Below are positions 1-5,252 of a DNA stretch of 5,276 bases, in pieces. Position numbers and translations under genes: made by a program. The notes below the pieces were generated by a model. It saw nothing but the letters and a program-made list of their open reading frames with translations. It searched no databases and was not told the origin of the DNA. The stretch covers positions 1 to 5,276 of the forward strand of contig CAIYVS010000435.1 of assembly GCA_903929655.1 (NCBI GenBank), read 5' to 3'. The stretch's first letter is position 1. Each line of letters opens with the position of its first letter. Source of the stretch: an uncultured Bacteroidota bacterium (GTDB lineage Bacteria > Bacteroidota > Bacteroidia > Chitinophagales > Chitinophagaceae).

Positions 1-1
1 A

Positions 2-505
2 AAAAAAAATATCAACGAAGAGATTGCTGTTCGGCTTCATGATCTGAAAAATAATGGATTTAAAATTATTATAATTTCCGGTGCTTTGGATGTTTATCTA
101 AAATATATTACTGACATGCTTCCAGTGGATTTTATTGTGTCAGCTGAGTTGTTATTTTTAGATGGTAAAAGCGCCGGGAAGATAAAAGGTATAGACACAG
201 TAGGTGTTGGAAAGATAAAAAAAATGGAAAAAATATATGGTGAGCATATGTATATTGATTTCGACCCATGGACAACCAATGATCTTACAAACCTGCCATC
301 GGGAGCAGGTAGCGATTCACTCATCCAGACTGCATTTAACAGCAGTAAAGACGCAACCTACAAGTCCCAGTTGGGAATGAAGAATCTGTGCATGTTAAAC
401 CATGGCGAAATGGTTCCACCACCCGATCCGCCGCAAAGAGGTATTATTCTTGCCGCTGCAGATTATGCACTGCAATGTGGTACAACTTTTATGGCCGTGC
501 AATAA
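2..505 (+). CDS. 5'-truncated HAD-like phosphatase with unrecognised C-terminal half
   Basis: The reading frame is open from base 2, so the gene enters from outside the window; 167 residues are visible. The first part resembles a HAD subfamily IB (SerB-like) phosphatase. A hydrophobic strand ends in 'KIIIISGA' (nt 62-85), matching HAD motif II with its Ser, then an 'LDGKSAGKIKG' turn, and a 'GVGKIKKMEKIYG' segment (nt about 206-241) fits motif III with its Lys. The catalytic motif I (DxDGT) would lie upstream and is not seen. The expected motif IV ('YGDSxxD') is missing or badly degenerate ('MYIDFDPWTTNDL'). The last 75 or so residues, including 'HGEMVPPPDPPQRG', match nothing I recognise. 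The protein could be a diverged HAD enzyme, a fusion, or a chimera. The stop is TAA; the next gene starts 53 bases later. HAD assignment is moderate; substrate cannot be told. Confidence 0.5.
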   Translation, partial: KKNINEEIAVRLHDLKNNGFKIIIISGALDVYLKYITDMLPVDFIVSAELLFLDGKSAGKIKGIDTVGVGKIKKMEKIYGEHMYIDFDPWTTNDLTNLPSGAGSDSLIQTAFNSSKDATYKSQLGMKNLCMLNHGEMVPPPDPPQRGIILAAADYALQCGTTFMAVQ

Positions 506-558
506 TAATAAAGGATAAGAGCAGAAAAAGTAATTACTAATATTGGCAAATAATTAAA

Positions 559-1215
559 TTGGAACAACTTGCATTAAACATATTAAGGATTGCGGAAGCA
601 ATGGCTTGTATATGCGGCCTCATTTTCTGGAAAAAAGTGGAAGGCACTTATTGGAAGTTGTTCCCTTTTTATTTGCTCTTTATTGTTTTTTCAGAACTAC
701 TGGGGTATTACACCAAAGTGCATCAGCTCTTAACCATTAACAATTATTATTTCCGTTTTTTGGAGATACCTGCAGAATTCCTTTTTTTCTTTTACATCTT
801 TTACCAGGCTTTTAAAGATAAAAAGTATCGCTGGCTTCCTCTTGCGTGCTCGGGTTTGTATATTTTATGCTGGCTCATTGATATGTTTGGTATGGGCAAG
901 CACCGTTTTTGGTTCTCCTCATTCTCCAGCACAATAGGCAACTTGTTGCTTCTTATCCTTATATTGGGTTATTTCATTCAGTTGGTTACCAGCAATGCCA
1001 TTCTGGATTTTAAAAGAGATATGCTGTTTTGGGTAAGTACAGGCTTATTATTATTTTACCTCGGCACTTTCCCGTTTTACGGGCTGGAAAATATGCTCTA
1101 TCATTACTACAGGGATGTTTATAACGATTATAAATTTGTAGCAAGCATTTTAGATAGTTCAATGTATATCATGTTTGCATTTAGTTTTATATGGGGCAGA
1201 CCAAAGAATATATAA
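559..1215 (+). CDS. Seven-helix membrane protein, probable sensor partner of the downstream kinase
   Basis: This is a 218-residue integral membrane protein with seven clear hydrophobic segments at about residues 5-24, 33-51, 68-86, 92-112, 122-143, 155-174 and 193-212. The loops are short, with many aromatic residues, and there is no soluble domain. I do not recognise a named family. The start is taken at TTG 559 because the first ATG (601, residue 15) would cut into the first helix and an in-frame stop lies at 538-540. No Shine-Dalgarno sequence is visible, as is usual in Bacteroidota. The last 25 bases overlap the histidine kinase gene, so translational coupling is likely. Since that kinase has only one helix and no input domain, this protein may sense the signal or hold the kinase at the membrane; that role is inference from context. 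The exact start is uncertain. Confidence 0.8.
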   Translation: MEQLALNILRIAEAMACICGLIFWKKVEGTYWKLFPFYLLFIVFSELLGYYTKVHQLLTINNYYFRFLEIPAEFLFFFYIFYQAFKDKKYRWLPLACSGLYILCWLIDMFGMGKHRFWFSSFSSTIGNLLLLILILGYFIQLVTSNAILDFKRDMLFWVSTGLLLFYLGTFPFYGLENMLYHYYRDVYNDYKFVASILDSSMYIMFAFSFIWGRPKNI

Positions 1216-1994
1216 TTTTCATTTTCCTCGCCACACTTATTATACTCGCCTTTATAGGTGGTATACTGGTTTTTATTTTTCAATACCACAGAAGGAAGCT
1301 GCTGCATGAACGTGAAAAAGCCATTCTGAATGAGCAACATATACAAGACCTGCTGCATGCACAGGTAGAGATCCAGGAACAAACCATGCAGGATATAGGC
1401 AGGGAGATACATGACAACGTAGGGCAAAAGCTTACCCTGGCCTCTATTTATACCAACCAGCTATCTCACGACCGTTCATACCCAATGATTAATGAAAGAG
1501 TAACCGAAATAGGCAGGATCATTAATGAATCCCTGGCAGAGTTAAGAGCATTATCCAGAAACCTCACTGTCCTGAATACAGACGGACAGGAGCTCATAGC
1601 ACTTATAGAAAATGAATGTCGCAGAGTGAACAACCTGGATATCTGCAAAGTGAAATACGAAATAAATAATACAGGATTTACAATATCTAATACCATTAAG
1701 AATTTTATTTTACGCATTATCCAGGAATTTATTCAAAACAGCCTGAAACATGCCGCATGTAAAAATATAAAGTTGCAGTTTCGCTATATTAACAGCGGGC
1801 TTTCCATCACAGCCTCCGATGATGGAAGCGGCTTTGATATAGAACAATACAGGATAGAAGAAAAAAAAGGTATTGGGCTTATGAATATGAAAAAAAGGGC
1901 AGAAATGATCGGCGCCGGTTTTACAATGCAAAGCAGGGCCGACACCGGTACCACTTTGCAATTATTCATTCCCGCAAATAAATTATATGCATAA
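1191..1994 (+). CDS. Membrane-bound sensor histidine kinase, HisKA_3 (NarL/DegS-like) type
   Basis: A 267-residue kinase that should autophosphorylate on His and pass phosphate to the response regulator encoded next to it. One N-terminal helix (about residues 8-30) is followed by a charged helical linker (33-66). The HisKA_3 dimerisation helix has 'DIGREIHDNVGQKL' with phosphoacceptor His74. The HATPase_c domain has an N box (Glu179, Asn183, His187 in 'QEFIQNSLKHA'), a G1 box 'DDGSGFD' (210-216) and a G2 box 'GIGLMNMKKRA' (227-237), then 'TGTTLQLFIP' near the C-terminus. All key residues are present, so it should be active. No PAS, GAF, HAMP, 7TMR or periplasmic sensor domain is visible, and it is shorter than most kinases of the class. 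The start codon ATG lies inside the 3' end of the 7TM gene (25 bp overlap), and its end overlaps the regulator gene by 8 bp. Confidence 0.93.
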   Translation: MGQTKEYIIFIFLATLIILAFIGGILVFIFQYHRRKLLHEREKAILNEQHIQDLLHAQVEIQEQTMQDIGREIHDNVGQKLTLASIYTNQLSHDRSYPMINERVTEIGRIINESLAELRALSRNLTVLNTDGQELIALIENECRRVNNLDICKVKYEINNTGFTISNTIKNFILRIIQEFIQNSLKHAACKNIKLQFRYINSGLSITASDDGSGFDIEQYRIEEKKGIGLMNMKKRAEMIGAGFTMQSRADTGTTLQLFIPANKLYA

Positions 1995-2649
1995 TAACTC
2001 GACTTATTCTGTAGCAATAGTTGATGACCACATCTTAATAGCCAAGGCCATAGGTGGGGTTATTGCAGCCTTCTCAAAATACGAAGTGCTATATGAAGTA
2101 GAACATGGTAAAGCACTTGTAGAAAAATTTAAACAAACTAAAAACATACCCGATATTGTATTACTGGATATAGCTATGCCGGTTATGGATGGATTTGAAA
2201 CAGCAAAATGGTTAAAAGAAAACCACCCCGAAGTGCTGATACTTTCCCTATCCATGCAGGATGATGACCTCTCCCTTATAAAAATGATAAAAGCCGGTGC
2301 CAAAGGTTACTTACTGAAAAATATACATCCTGCCGAGTTGGAGAAAGCATTGGATGCCCTGGTTAGCAAAGGATACTATTACCCCGATTGGGCTGCCAGT
2401 AAAGTATTTTCTAATCTGGCGGGCGACCCCAACAATAAAAAGAACCCTGTTATATCCATTACTGACAGGGAAACAGAATTCCTCAAATACTGCTGCACAG
2501 AAATGACTTATAAAGAAATTGGGGAAAAAATGTATTGCAGCAGCCGGACCGTGGAAGGATACCGCGACTCCCTCTTTGACAAATTGGGGCTAAAAACCAG
2601 GGTTGGGCTGGTAATGTATGCCATAAAGTGGGGAATTTACAAATATTAG
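1987..2649 (+). CDS. NarL/LuxR-family response regulator transcription factor
   Basis: A 220-residue two-component regulator. The receiver domain (about residues 6-123) has the acidic pair Asp13-Asp14, phosphoacceptor Asp61 in 'VLLDIAMPVMDGFE', the switch Ser89 and Lys111 in 'AGAKGYLLK'. A linker (124-153) leads to a LuxR-type helix-turn-helix (about 156-215) with 'ITDRETEFLKYCC', 'YKEIGEKMYCSSRTVEGYRD' and 'LFDKLGLKTRVGLVMYAIK'. Length and order are normal for NarL/FixJ-type regulators. It overlaps the kinase gene at ATGCATAATAA (start 1987, kinase stop 1992-1994), so the two are translationally coupled and almost certainly cognate. Target promoters cannot be named. The repeats just downstream (2652-2735) are possible binding sites, but that is only a guess. 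As a NarL-type protein it lacks the AAA+ domain needed to activate sigma-54 RNA polymerase. Confidence 0.94.
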   Translation: MHNNSTYSVAIVDDHILIAKAIGGVIAAFSKYEVLYEVEHGKALVEKFKQTKNIPDIVLLDIAMPVMDGFETAKWLKENHPEVLILSLSMQDDDLSLIKMIKAGAKGYLLKNIHPAELEKALDALVSKGYYYPDWAASKVFSNLAGDPNNKKNPVISITDRETEFLKYCCTEMTYKEIGEKMYCSSRTVEGYRDSLFDKLGLKTRVGLVMYAIKWGIYKY

Positions 2650-2651
2650 AC

Positions 2652-2716
2652 TATTGCCCATGTAACAAATATTGCCTGTTTTTTCACCCCTTCATCTTTT
2701 TTCCCGCTTCATCTTT
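2652..2716. repeat. Two pairs of short direct repeats between regulator and small basic gene
   Basis: TATTGCC occurs at 2652-2658 and 2670-2676 (18-base spacing). CTTCATCTTT occurs at 2690-2699 and 2707-2716 (17-base spacing), each copy preceded by a CCC tract. They lie upstream of the putative sigma-54 promoter at 2772-2787, where activator sites would be expected. The repeats themselves are certain; any binding function is inference. Confidence 0.4.
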
Positions 2717-2721
2717 ACAAA

Positions 2722-2735
2722 TTCCCATTTGGGAA
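2722..2735. promoter_or_regulatory. Palindrome TTCCCA-TT-TGGGAA, candidate activator site
   Basis: A perfect 6-bp inverted repeat with a 2-base centre lies 36 bases upstream of the -24 element of the putative sigma-54 promoter. A further half-site TTCCC lies at 2757-2761, and a second small palindrome (AAGCT-ATA-AGCTT, 2734-2746) adjoins it. The position suits an upstream activator site or an operator. It is not followed by a T run, so a terminator is unlikely. Confidence 0.35.
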
Positions 2736-2771
2736 GCTATAAGCTTTTATTAACAATTCCCGCAAAACTAA

Positions 2772-2787
2772 TGGCACAGCTTTTGCG
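2772..2787 (+). promoter_or_regulatory. Putative sigma-54 (RpoN) -24/-12 promoter
   Basis: The sequence TGGCACAGCTTTTGCG matches the sigma-54 consensus TGGCACG-N4-TTGCW at all of the key positions: TGGCAC, then five bases, then TTGC. The invariant GG and GC dinucleotides have the required spacing. Transcription would begin near 2798, giving a leader of about 13 bases before the ATG at 2811. No housekeeping -33/-7 pair is visible in front of this gene. RpoN is present in many Bacteroidota; the cognate AAA+ activator is not in this window. Confidence 0.6.
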
Positions 2788-2810
2788 TTTATACTATTAA
2801 ACAGCAAGCT

Positions 2811-3005
2811 ATGAACAGAAGAACCATAGAGTACCTAAAAAAGATAAAAGCAATGAAGGTGATACAACACCCGCTTGAAACAGACTTAAAAACTTTTCTG
2901 AATGCTACATTCAGTTTATGCCACAACAATGTAGTGAAACAGGATATACTGGCAACATTACGTCAGCTTGACAAACCTTTTGAGAACAGGCTACACGCTG
3001 CTTAG
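2811..3005 (+). CDS. Small basic protein of an uncharacterised family (copy 1)
   Basis: A 64-residue, Lys/Arg-rich, mostly helical protein with no signal peptide or membrane helix. I do not recognise the family. It is supported as a real gene by a paralogue at 4465-4644: after one 2-residue gap about 29 of 51 aligned residues are identical, including 'RTIEY', 'QHP', 'TFL', a single Cys, 'VV' and 'TL-QL'. Both share an N-terminal basic helix ('RRTIEYLKKIKAMK', residues 3-16), a His-Pro turn (20-21) and a C-terminal helix. The start ATG 2811 aligns exactly with that of the paralogue and sits about 13 bases below the predicted sigma-54 start site. A strong terminator follows at 3039-3071. Base-binding or adaptor function would fit the size and charge but is not shown by the sequence. 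Confidence 0.75.
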   Translation: MNRRTIEYLKKIKAMKVIQHPLETDLKTFLNATFSLCHNNVVKQDILATLRQLDKPFENRLHAA

Positions 3006-3038
3006 ACAGGGAATGAGTAATACATAGATTGGGAATGA

Positions 3039-3071
3039 AAAAGCAGCCCCGTACTGTACGGGACTGCTTTT
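3039..3071. terminator. Bidirectional intrinsic terminator
   Basis: A long hairpin is formed by AAAAGCAG (3039-3046) with CTGCTTTT (3064-3071), one C/A mismatch (3047/3063), and CCCGTAC (3048-3054) with GTACGGG (3056-3062). On the plus strand it runs into TTTTATTTTTATA; on the minus strand it is followed by a run of Ts. It lies between two convergent genes (2811-3005 and 3094-3426) and can end transcription of both. Confidence 0.9.
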
Positions 3072-3093
3072 ATTTTTATATCCTTCGGTAACT

Positions 3094-3426
3094 TTATTTA
3101 GTAGTATTTACTTTTGCCGCACCCTTTTCATTGTTTATGATCTTACCATTTGCCAGAACTTTACTTGCAGTTACGAAAGTCTTTTTATTGAAATCATAAT
3201 TTTGCTCTTCATGCACCACATCATTATTTTTAGGTGGCTTTACTTTTGTTGTTGTATGATTTGAGCTGCCACTGGCATAAATCTCCGTTATATTTTTAGT
3301 GCCGTCAGGTGTAACATCAATAAGTCTTTTTACAACCTGTTTTACCGGCTGTTGGGATTTCTGTTGAGCCTGAACTGTAAACACAGAAAAGCCAACAAGC
3401 AATAAAGCTGAAATAAATGTCTTCAT
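3094..3426 (-). CDS. Small secreted or periplasmic protein of unknown function
   Basis: A 110-residue protein with a textbook Sec signal peptide: 'MKTF', a hydrophobic core 'ISALLLVGFSVFTV' and a probable cut after 'QAQ' at about residue 21. There is no Cys after the cut, so it is not a lipoprotein. The mature part (about 90 residues) is hydrophilic and rich in Lys, Asn, Thr and Val. It holds strand-like stretches such as 'KRLIDVTPDGTKNITEIYAS' and 'KTFVTASKVLANGKIIN', which may form a small beta-rich fold. No known domain is recognised. A good Bacteroidota promoter lies upstream on the minus strand (3448-3478), giving a monocistronic transcript that ends at the shared terminator at 3039-3071. 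It is divergent from the 280-residue membrane protein gene. Confidence 0.8.
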   Translation of the reverse strand: MKTFISALLLVGFSVFTVQAQQKSQQPVKQVVKRLIDVTPDGTKNITEIYASGSSNHTTTKVKPPKNNDVVHEEQNYDFNKKTFVTASKVLANGKIINNEKGAAKVNTTK

Positions 3427-3447
3427 AAATATTTGTTTTTTATTTTT

Positions 3448-3478
3448 TAAAGATAAGAAAACTACTAATACAAGCCAA
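3448..3478 (-). promoter_or_regulatory. Bacteroidota -33/-7 promoter for the secreted protein gene
   Basis: Read on the minus strand: TTG (3478-3476), 20 bases, then TATCTTTA (3455-3448). This fits the Bacteroidota consensus TTTG-N19-21-TAnnTTTG. The -7 element lies about 21 bases before the start codon at 3426. Confidence 0.65.
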
Positions 3479-3525
3479 TAGTTTCCCCAATTTCGCTACA
3501 CATATCAAAAGTATCTGAAATTTTT

Positions 3526-3533
3526 TATCTTTA
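3526..3533 (+). promoter_or_regulatory. -7 element abutting the start codon of the 280-residue gene
   Basis: TATCTTTA is identical to the -7 element of the divergent gene and fits TAnnTTTG. It ends only 6 bases before ATG 3540, so a transcript from it would have almost no leader. A TTG -33 element at the right spacing (about 3503-3506) is absent. Either the mRNA is leaderless or translation starts at the in-frame ATG 3618. Confidence 0.4.
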
Positions 3534-3539
3534 AATCCT

Positions 3540-4382
3540 ATGGATGACCCAAAAGAACAAACAGGGGACAAAAAAGAATCAACCAAAAACGAAGCTACAA
3601 AACAAAATATACCAGCTATGGAAGTACATCACCATGCCCACGCAGAAACACATGGGGGCCCGAAAAAAGTCAAACACTATTTTTTTGAGTTTTTCATGCT
3701 TTTCCTCGCTGTTTTCGCCGGCTCTGTAGCAGAATATTTTTTGGAGCACCTGATTGAGAGAAAACGCGAAAAACAATACATAGTATCCATGATTGAAGAC
3801 CTTCGGGTAGACACCAGCAACATGAGTAGTACAATAAGTAATAATAAAGAATTAACAACTGGTTTAGACACCTTAATGAGCATTCTGGATACCCCTGCGA
3901 AAATAACAACTGGTTCAGAAACAATCGGAAAATTATACCTTTTTAACAGGCGATATACAGGCACTGTCTCTACAATGGAATTCTCCAACCGCACCTTATC
4001 ACAGCTAAAAAACGGCGGTAATATGCGTCTGATTCATGATGTAAAAGTTTCTGATAGTATCATGAACTACGACCAGAATATACAGCAAATAGAAAATCAG
4101 AAAAAAGCATATATGGACCTCTCGATGGATATCATTAAGACGAGCAGCCAGATATTCAACAATAGATTTATAAGAGCCGAAAACATTCATTCTATGAAAG
4201 ACTTCATGAAACAACCCTTCAATTTACTTACCAATGATACCATTAAACTGATACAATACAATAATATGATAGATATGAATAGATCTGTAATAAGAGGCTA
4301 CTGTGCAATGCTGGAAGGCCAGCAGGAAACCGCCAAAAACCTTATATCCTTTTTACAAAAAGAATATCATTTATCCGATTGA
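3540..4382 (+). CDS. Membrane-anchored protein with His-rich N-terminus, function unknown
   Basis: A 280-residue protein of a type common in Bacteroidota, with no function that I know. A polar, charged N-terminus (residues 1-27) leads into 'MEVHHHAHAETHGG' (27-40), a basic 'PKKVKHY' patch, and one membrane helix (about 46-69, 'FFMLFLAVFAGSVAEYFLEH'). 'ERKREKQYIVSMIEDLRVDT' (73-92) begins a long, mainly helical soluble region with the conserved-looking 'SNRTLSQLKNGGNMRLI' (149-165) and 'SDSIMNYDQNIQQIENQKK' (171-189). The His cluster, next to the membrane, could bind a metal ion, but this is inference. Many relatives begin at the equivalent of Met27 (ATG 3618), so the start is uncertain; 3540 is used because it extends the open frame without a stop and follows a -7 element closely. 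No clear terminator is seen before the next gene. Confidence 0.85.
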   Translation: MDDPKEQTGDKKESTKNEATKQNIPAMEVHHHAHAETHGGPKKVKHYFFEFFMLFLAVFAGSVAEYFLEHLIERKREKQYIVSMIEDLRVDTSNMSSTISNNKELTTGLDTLMSILDTPAKITTGSETIGKLYLFNRRYTGTVSTMEFSNRTLSQLKNGGNMRLIHDVKVSDSIMNYDQNIQQIENQKKAYMDLSMDIIKTSSQIFNNRFIRAENIHSMKDFMKQPFNLLTNDTIKLIQYNNMIDMNRSVIRGYCAMLEGQQETAKNLISFLQKEYHLSD

Positions 4383-4413
4383 AGCCCTTTCTAAGCCTGA
4401 CAAATAAAATTTT

Positions 4414-4444
4414 TTGGTAAAAAAAGTAATATCCCTAATTTTAG
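4414..4444 (+). promoter_or_regulatory. Housekeeping-type -33/-7 promoter for the second small basic gene
   Basis: TTG (4414-4416), 19 bases, then TAATTTTAG (4436-4444), close to the Bacteroidota consensus TTTG-N19-21-TAnnTTTG. Transcription would start near 4451, about 14 bases before ATG 4465. The TTG is preceded by a T run. Confidence 0.55.
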
Positions 4445-4464
4445 TAGAACATATTATACAGGTT

Positions 4465-4644
4465 ATGAAATTCAGAACTATTGAATACATAAAGAAAAGC
4501 AAAGCCCGCAAGCACATGCAGCACCCCTCAGATCTCGGAACTTTCCTGAAGGCAGAACTTGATATTTGCGAAAACAGTGTGGTGAGGAAGCACATCAAAA
4601 AGACCCTGGAGCAGCTTAGCACTTCAGCCTCACGAAAGGCCTGA
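4465..4644 (+). CDS. Small basic protein of an uncharacterised family (copy 2)
   Basis: A 59-residue basic protein, paralogous to the product of 2811-3005: about 29 of 51 aligned residues are identical. The N-terminal helix 'MKFRTIEYIKKSKARKHMQHP' is followed by 'DLGTFLKAELDICENSVVRK' and a Ser/Ala/Lys-rich tail. The open frame could be extended to TTG 4414, but ATG 4465 is chosen because it aligns with the start of the paralogue and because the TTG is part of the promoter. Charge, length and predicted all-helical make-up suggest a small nucleic-acid- or protein-binding factor, but nothing in the sequence proves this. It follows the 280-residue gene by 82 bases on the same strand, with its own promoter. 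The family is unknown to me. Confidence 0.72.
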   Translation: MKFRTIEYIKKSKARKHMQHPSDLGTFLKAELDICENSVVRKHIKKTLEQLSTSASRKA

Positions 4645-4708
4645 CATTTAACTTAGAAAGATGATTTTCAATTACCTAAGGACAAAGCCGGACTTTTTAA
4701 AAAAATAA

Positions 4709-4741
4709 TTTGCAAATATTTGAATCATTTTCTTAATTTAA
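4709..4741 (+). promoter_or_regulatory. Weak candidate promoter for the histone-like gene
   Basis: TTTG (4709-4712), 21 bases, then TAATTTAA (4734-4741), a partial match to the Bacteroidota consensus. It would give a leader of about 55 bases. The rest of the 158-base gap (4645-4802) is very AT-rich; it has a 6-bp inverted repeat AGGATA/TATCCT (4750-4766) without a T run, and nothing else that I can support. Confidence 0.25.
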
Positions 4742-4802
4742 AGGTTATTAGGATACTACTTATCCTTAAAAAGCTTACTACTAACTAATAAAAATTATAC
4801 TC

Positions 4803-5252
4803 ATGGCTAAGTCAAAAAAGAAACAAGCAAAAAAGGAAGAAAAAAAAGCAGCGAAAAAAGCAGCAGCAAAAGTGGCTCCTGCAAAAGCGGCAAAGAAAGC
4901 GGCTCCTAAAAAAGCTGCGAAAAAAGCAGCACCTAAAAAGGCAGCAAAAAAAGCAGCACCTAAAAAAGTAGCAGCGAAAAAAGCTGCGCCCAAAAAAGCA
5001 GCAAAGAAGGCAGCACCTAAAAAAGCAGCAGCAAAAAAAGCAGCGCCCAAAAAAGCGGCAAAGAAGGCAGCACCTAAAAAAGCAGTAGCAAAAAAAGCGG
5101 CTCCTAAAAAAGTAGCACCAAAGAAAACTGCACCAAAAAAAGTAGTGAAAAAAACAGCACCTAAAAAAGATCAAAGGCCTCATCGCCAATTTTTTCTTTA
5201 TGAACCAAAGACTGAAAGCGTGCAGTACCATCAAAAAGATCTGCAAATATGA
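4803..5252 (+). CDS. Histone H1-like Lys/Ala/Pro-rich DNA-binding protein, C-terminal tail probably foreign
   Basis: A 149-residue ORF. After 'MAKSKKKQAKKEEKKAAKKA' the protein consists of Lys, Ala and Pro in AAKKAAPKK-type repeats up to Lys122. It resembles the C-terminal tails of histone H1 and bacterial H1-like proteins, which bind DNA without sequence specificity and compact the nucleoid. Three tandem 19-residue units occupy residues 41-59, 60-78 and 79-97. Start ATG 4803 is the first Met; there is no Shine-Dalgarno sequence. From residue 123 the composition changes at once: the last 27 residues ('DQRPHRQFFLYEPKTESVQY' and on) hold Phe, Tyr, Gln and His. They are antisense to a probable tRNA synthetase fragment. 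I infer that the true gene goes on beyond a join near 5169 and that this tail and stop are not authentic. The DNA-binding role is by family analogy. Confidence 0.75.
   Translation: MAKSKKKQAKKEEKKAAKKAAAKVAPAKAAKKAAPKKAAKKAAPKKAAKKAAPKKVAAKKAAPKKAAKKAAPKKAAAKKAAPKKAAKKAAPKKAVAKKAAPKKVAPKKTAPKKVVKKTAPKKDQRPHRQFFLYEPKTESVQYHQKDLQI
4923..5093 (+). repeat. Three tandem 57-bp (19-residue) repeats in the histone-like gene
   Basis: Units at 4923-4979, 4980-5036 and 5037-5093 encode KAAPKKAAKKAAPKKVAAK and two variants with one or two residues changed (KAAAK and KAVAK endings). Silent codon differences separate the units, so they are not fresh copies. Such repeats readily expand, contract and confuse assembly. 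Confidence 0.85.

Noticed and set aside
1128..1427. 99-codon minus-strand open frame under the kinase gene start
   Set aside because: It lies opposite two well-supported plus-strand genes and shows no domain, signal or start context of its own.
2734..2746. AAGCT-ATA-AGCTT palindrome as a terminator of the signalling operon
   Set aside because: A 5-bp stem with a 3-base loop is weak. No clear terminator is visible after 2649.
3677..3994. 105-codon minus-strand open frame opposite the 280-residue gene
   Set aside because: It overlaps a well-supported gene; its hydrophobic stretches mirror the codons of the other strand and it has no recognisable pattern.
4414..4464. N-terminal extension of the second small basic gene from TTG 4414
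   Set aside because: The paralogue starts at the residue matching ATG 4465, and the TTG overlaps a good -33 element.
4684..4700. Possible terminator AAAG-CCGGA-CTTTTT after the second small basic gene
   Set aside because: The stem has only 4 A/T-rich pairs, too weak to call a terminator.
4750..4766. Inverted repeat AGGATA-CTACT-TATCCT
   Set aside because: A 6-bp AT-rich stem without a T run; may be an operator but could be chance in such AT-rich DNA.
4803..5168. CRISPR-like regular repeats
   Set aside because: The repetition is of codons for Lys, Ala and Pro within one open frame, with no unique spacers.
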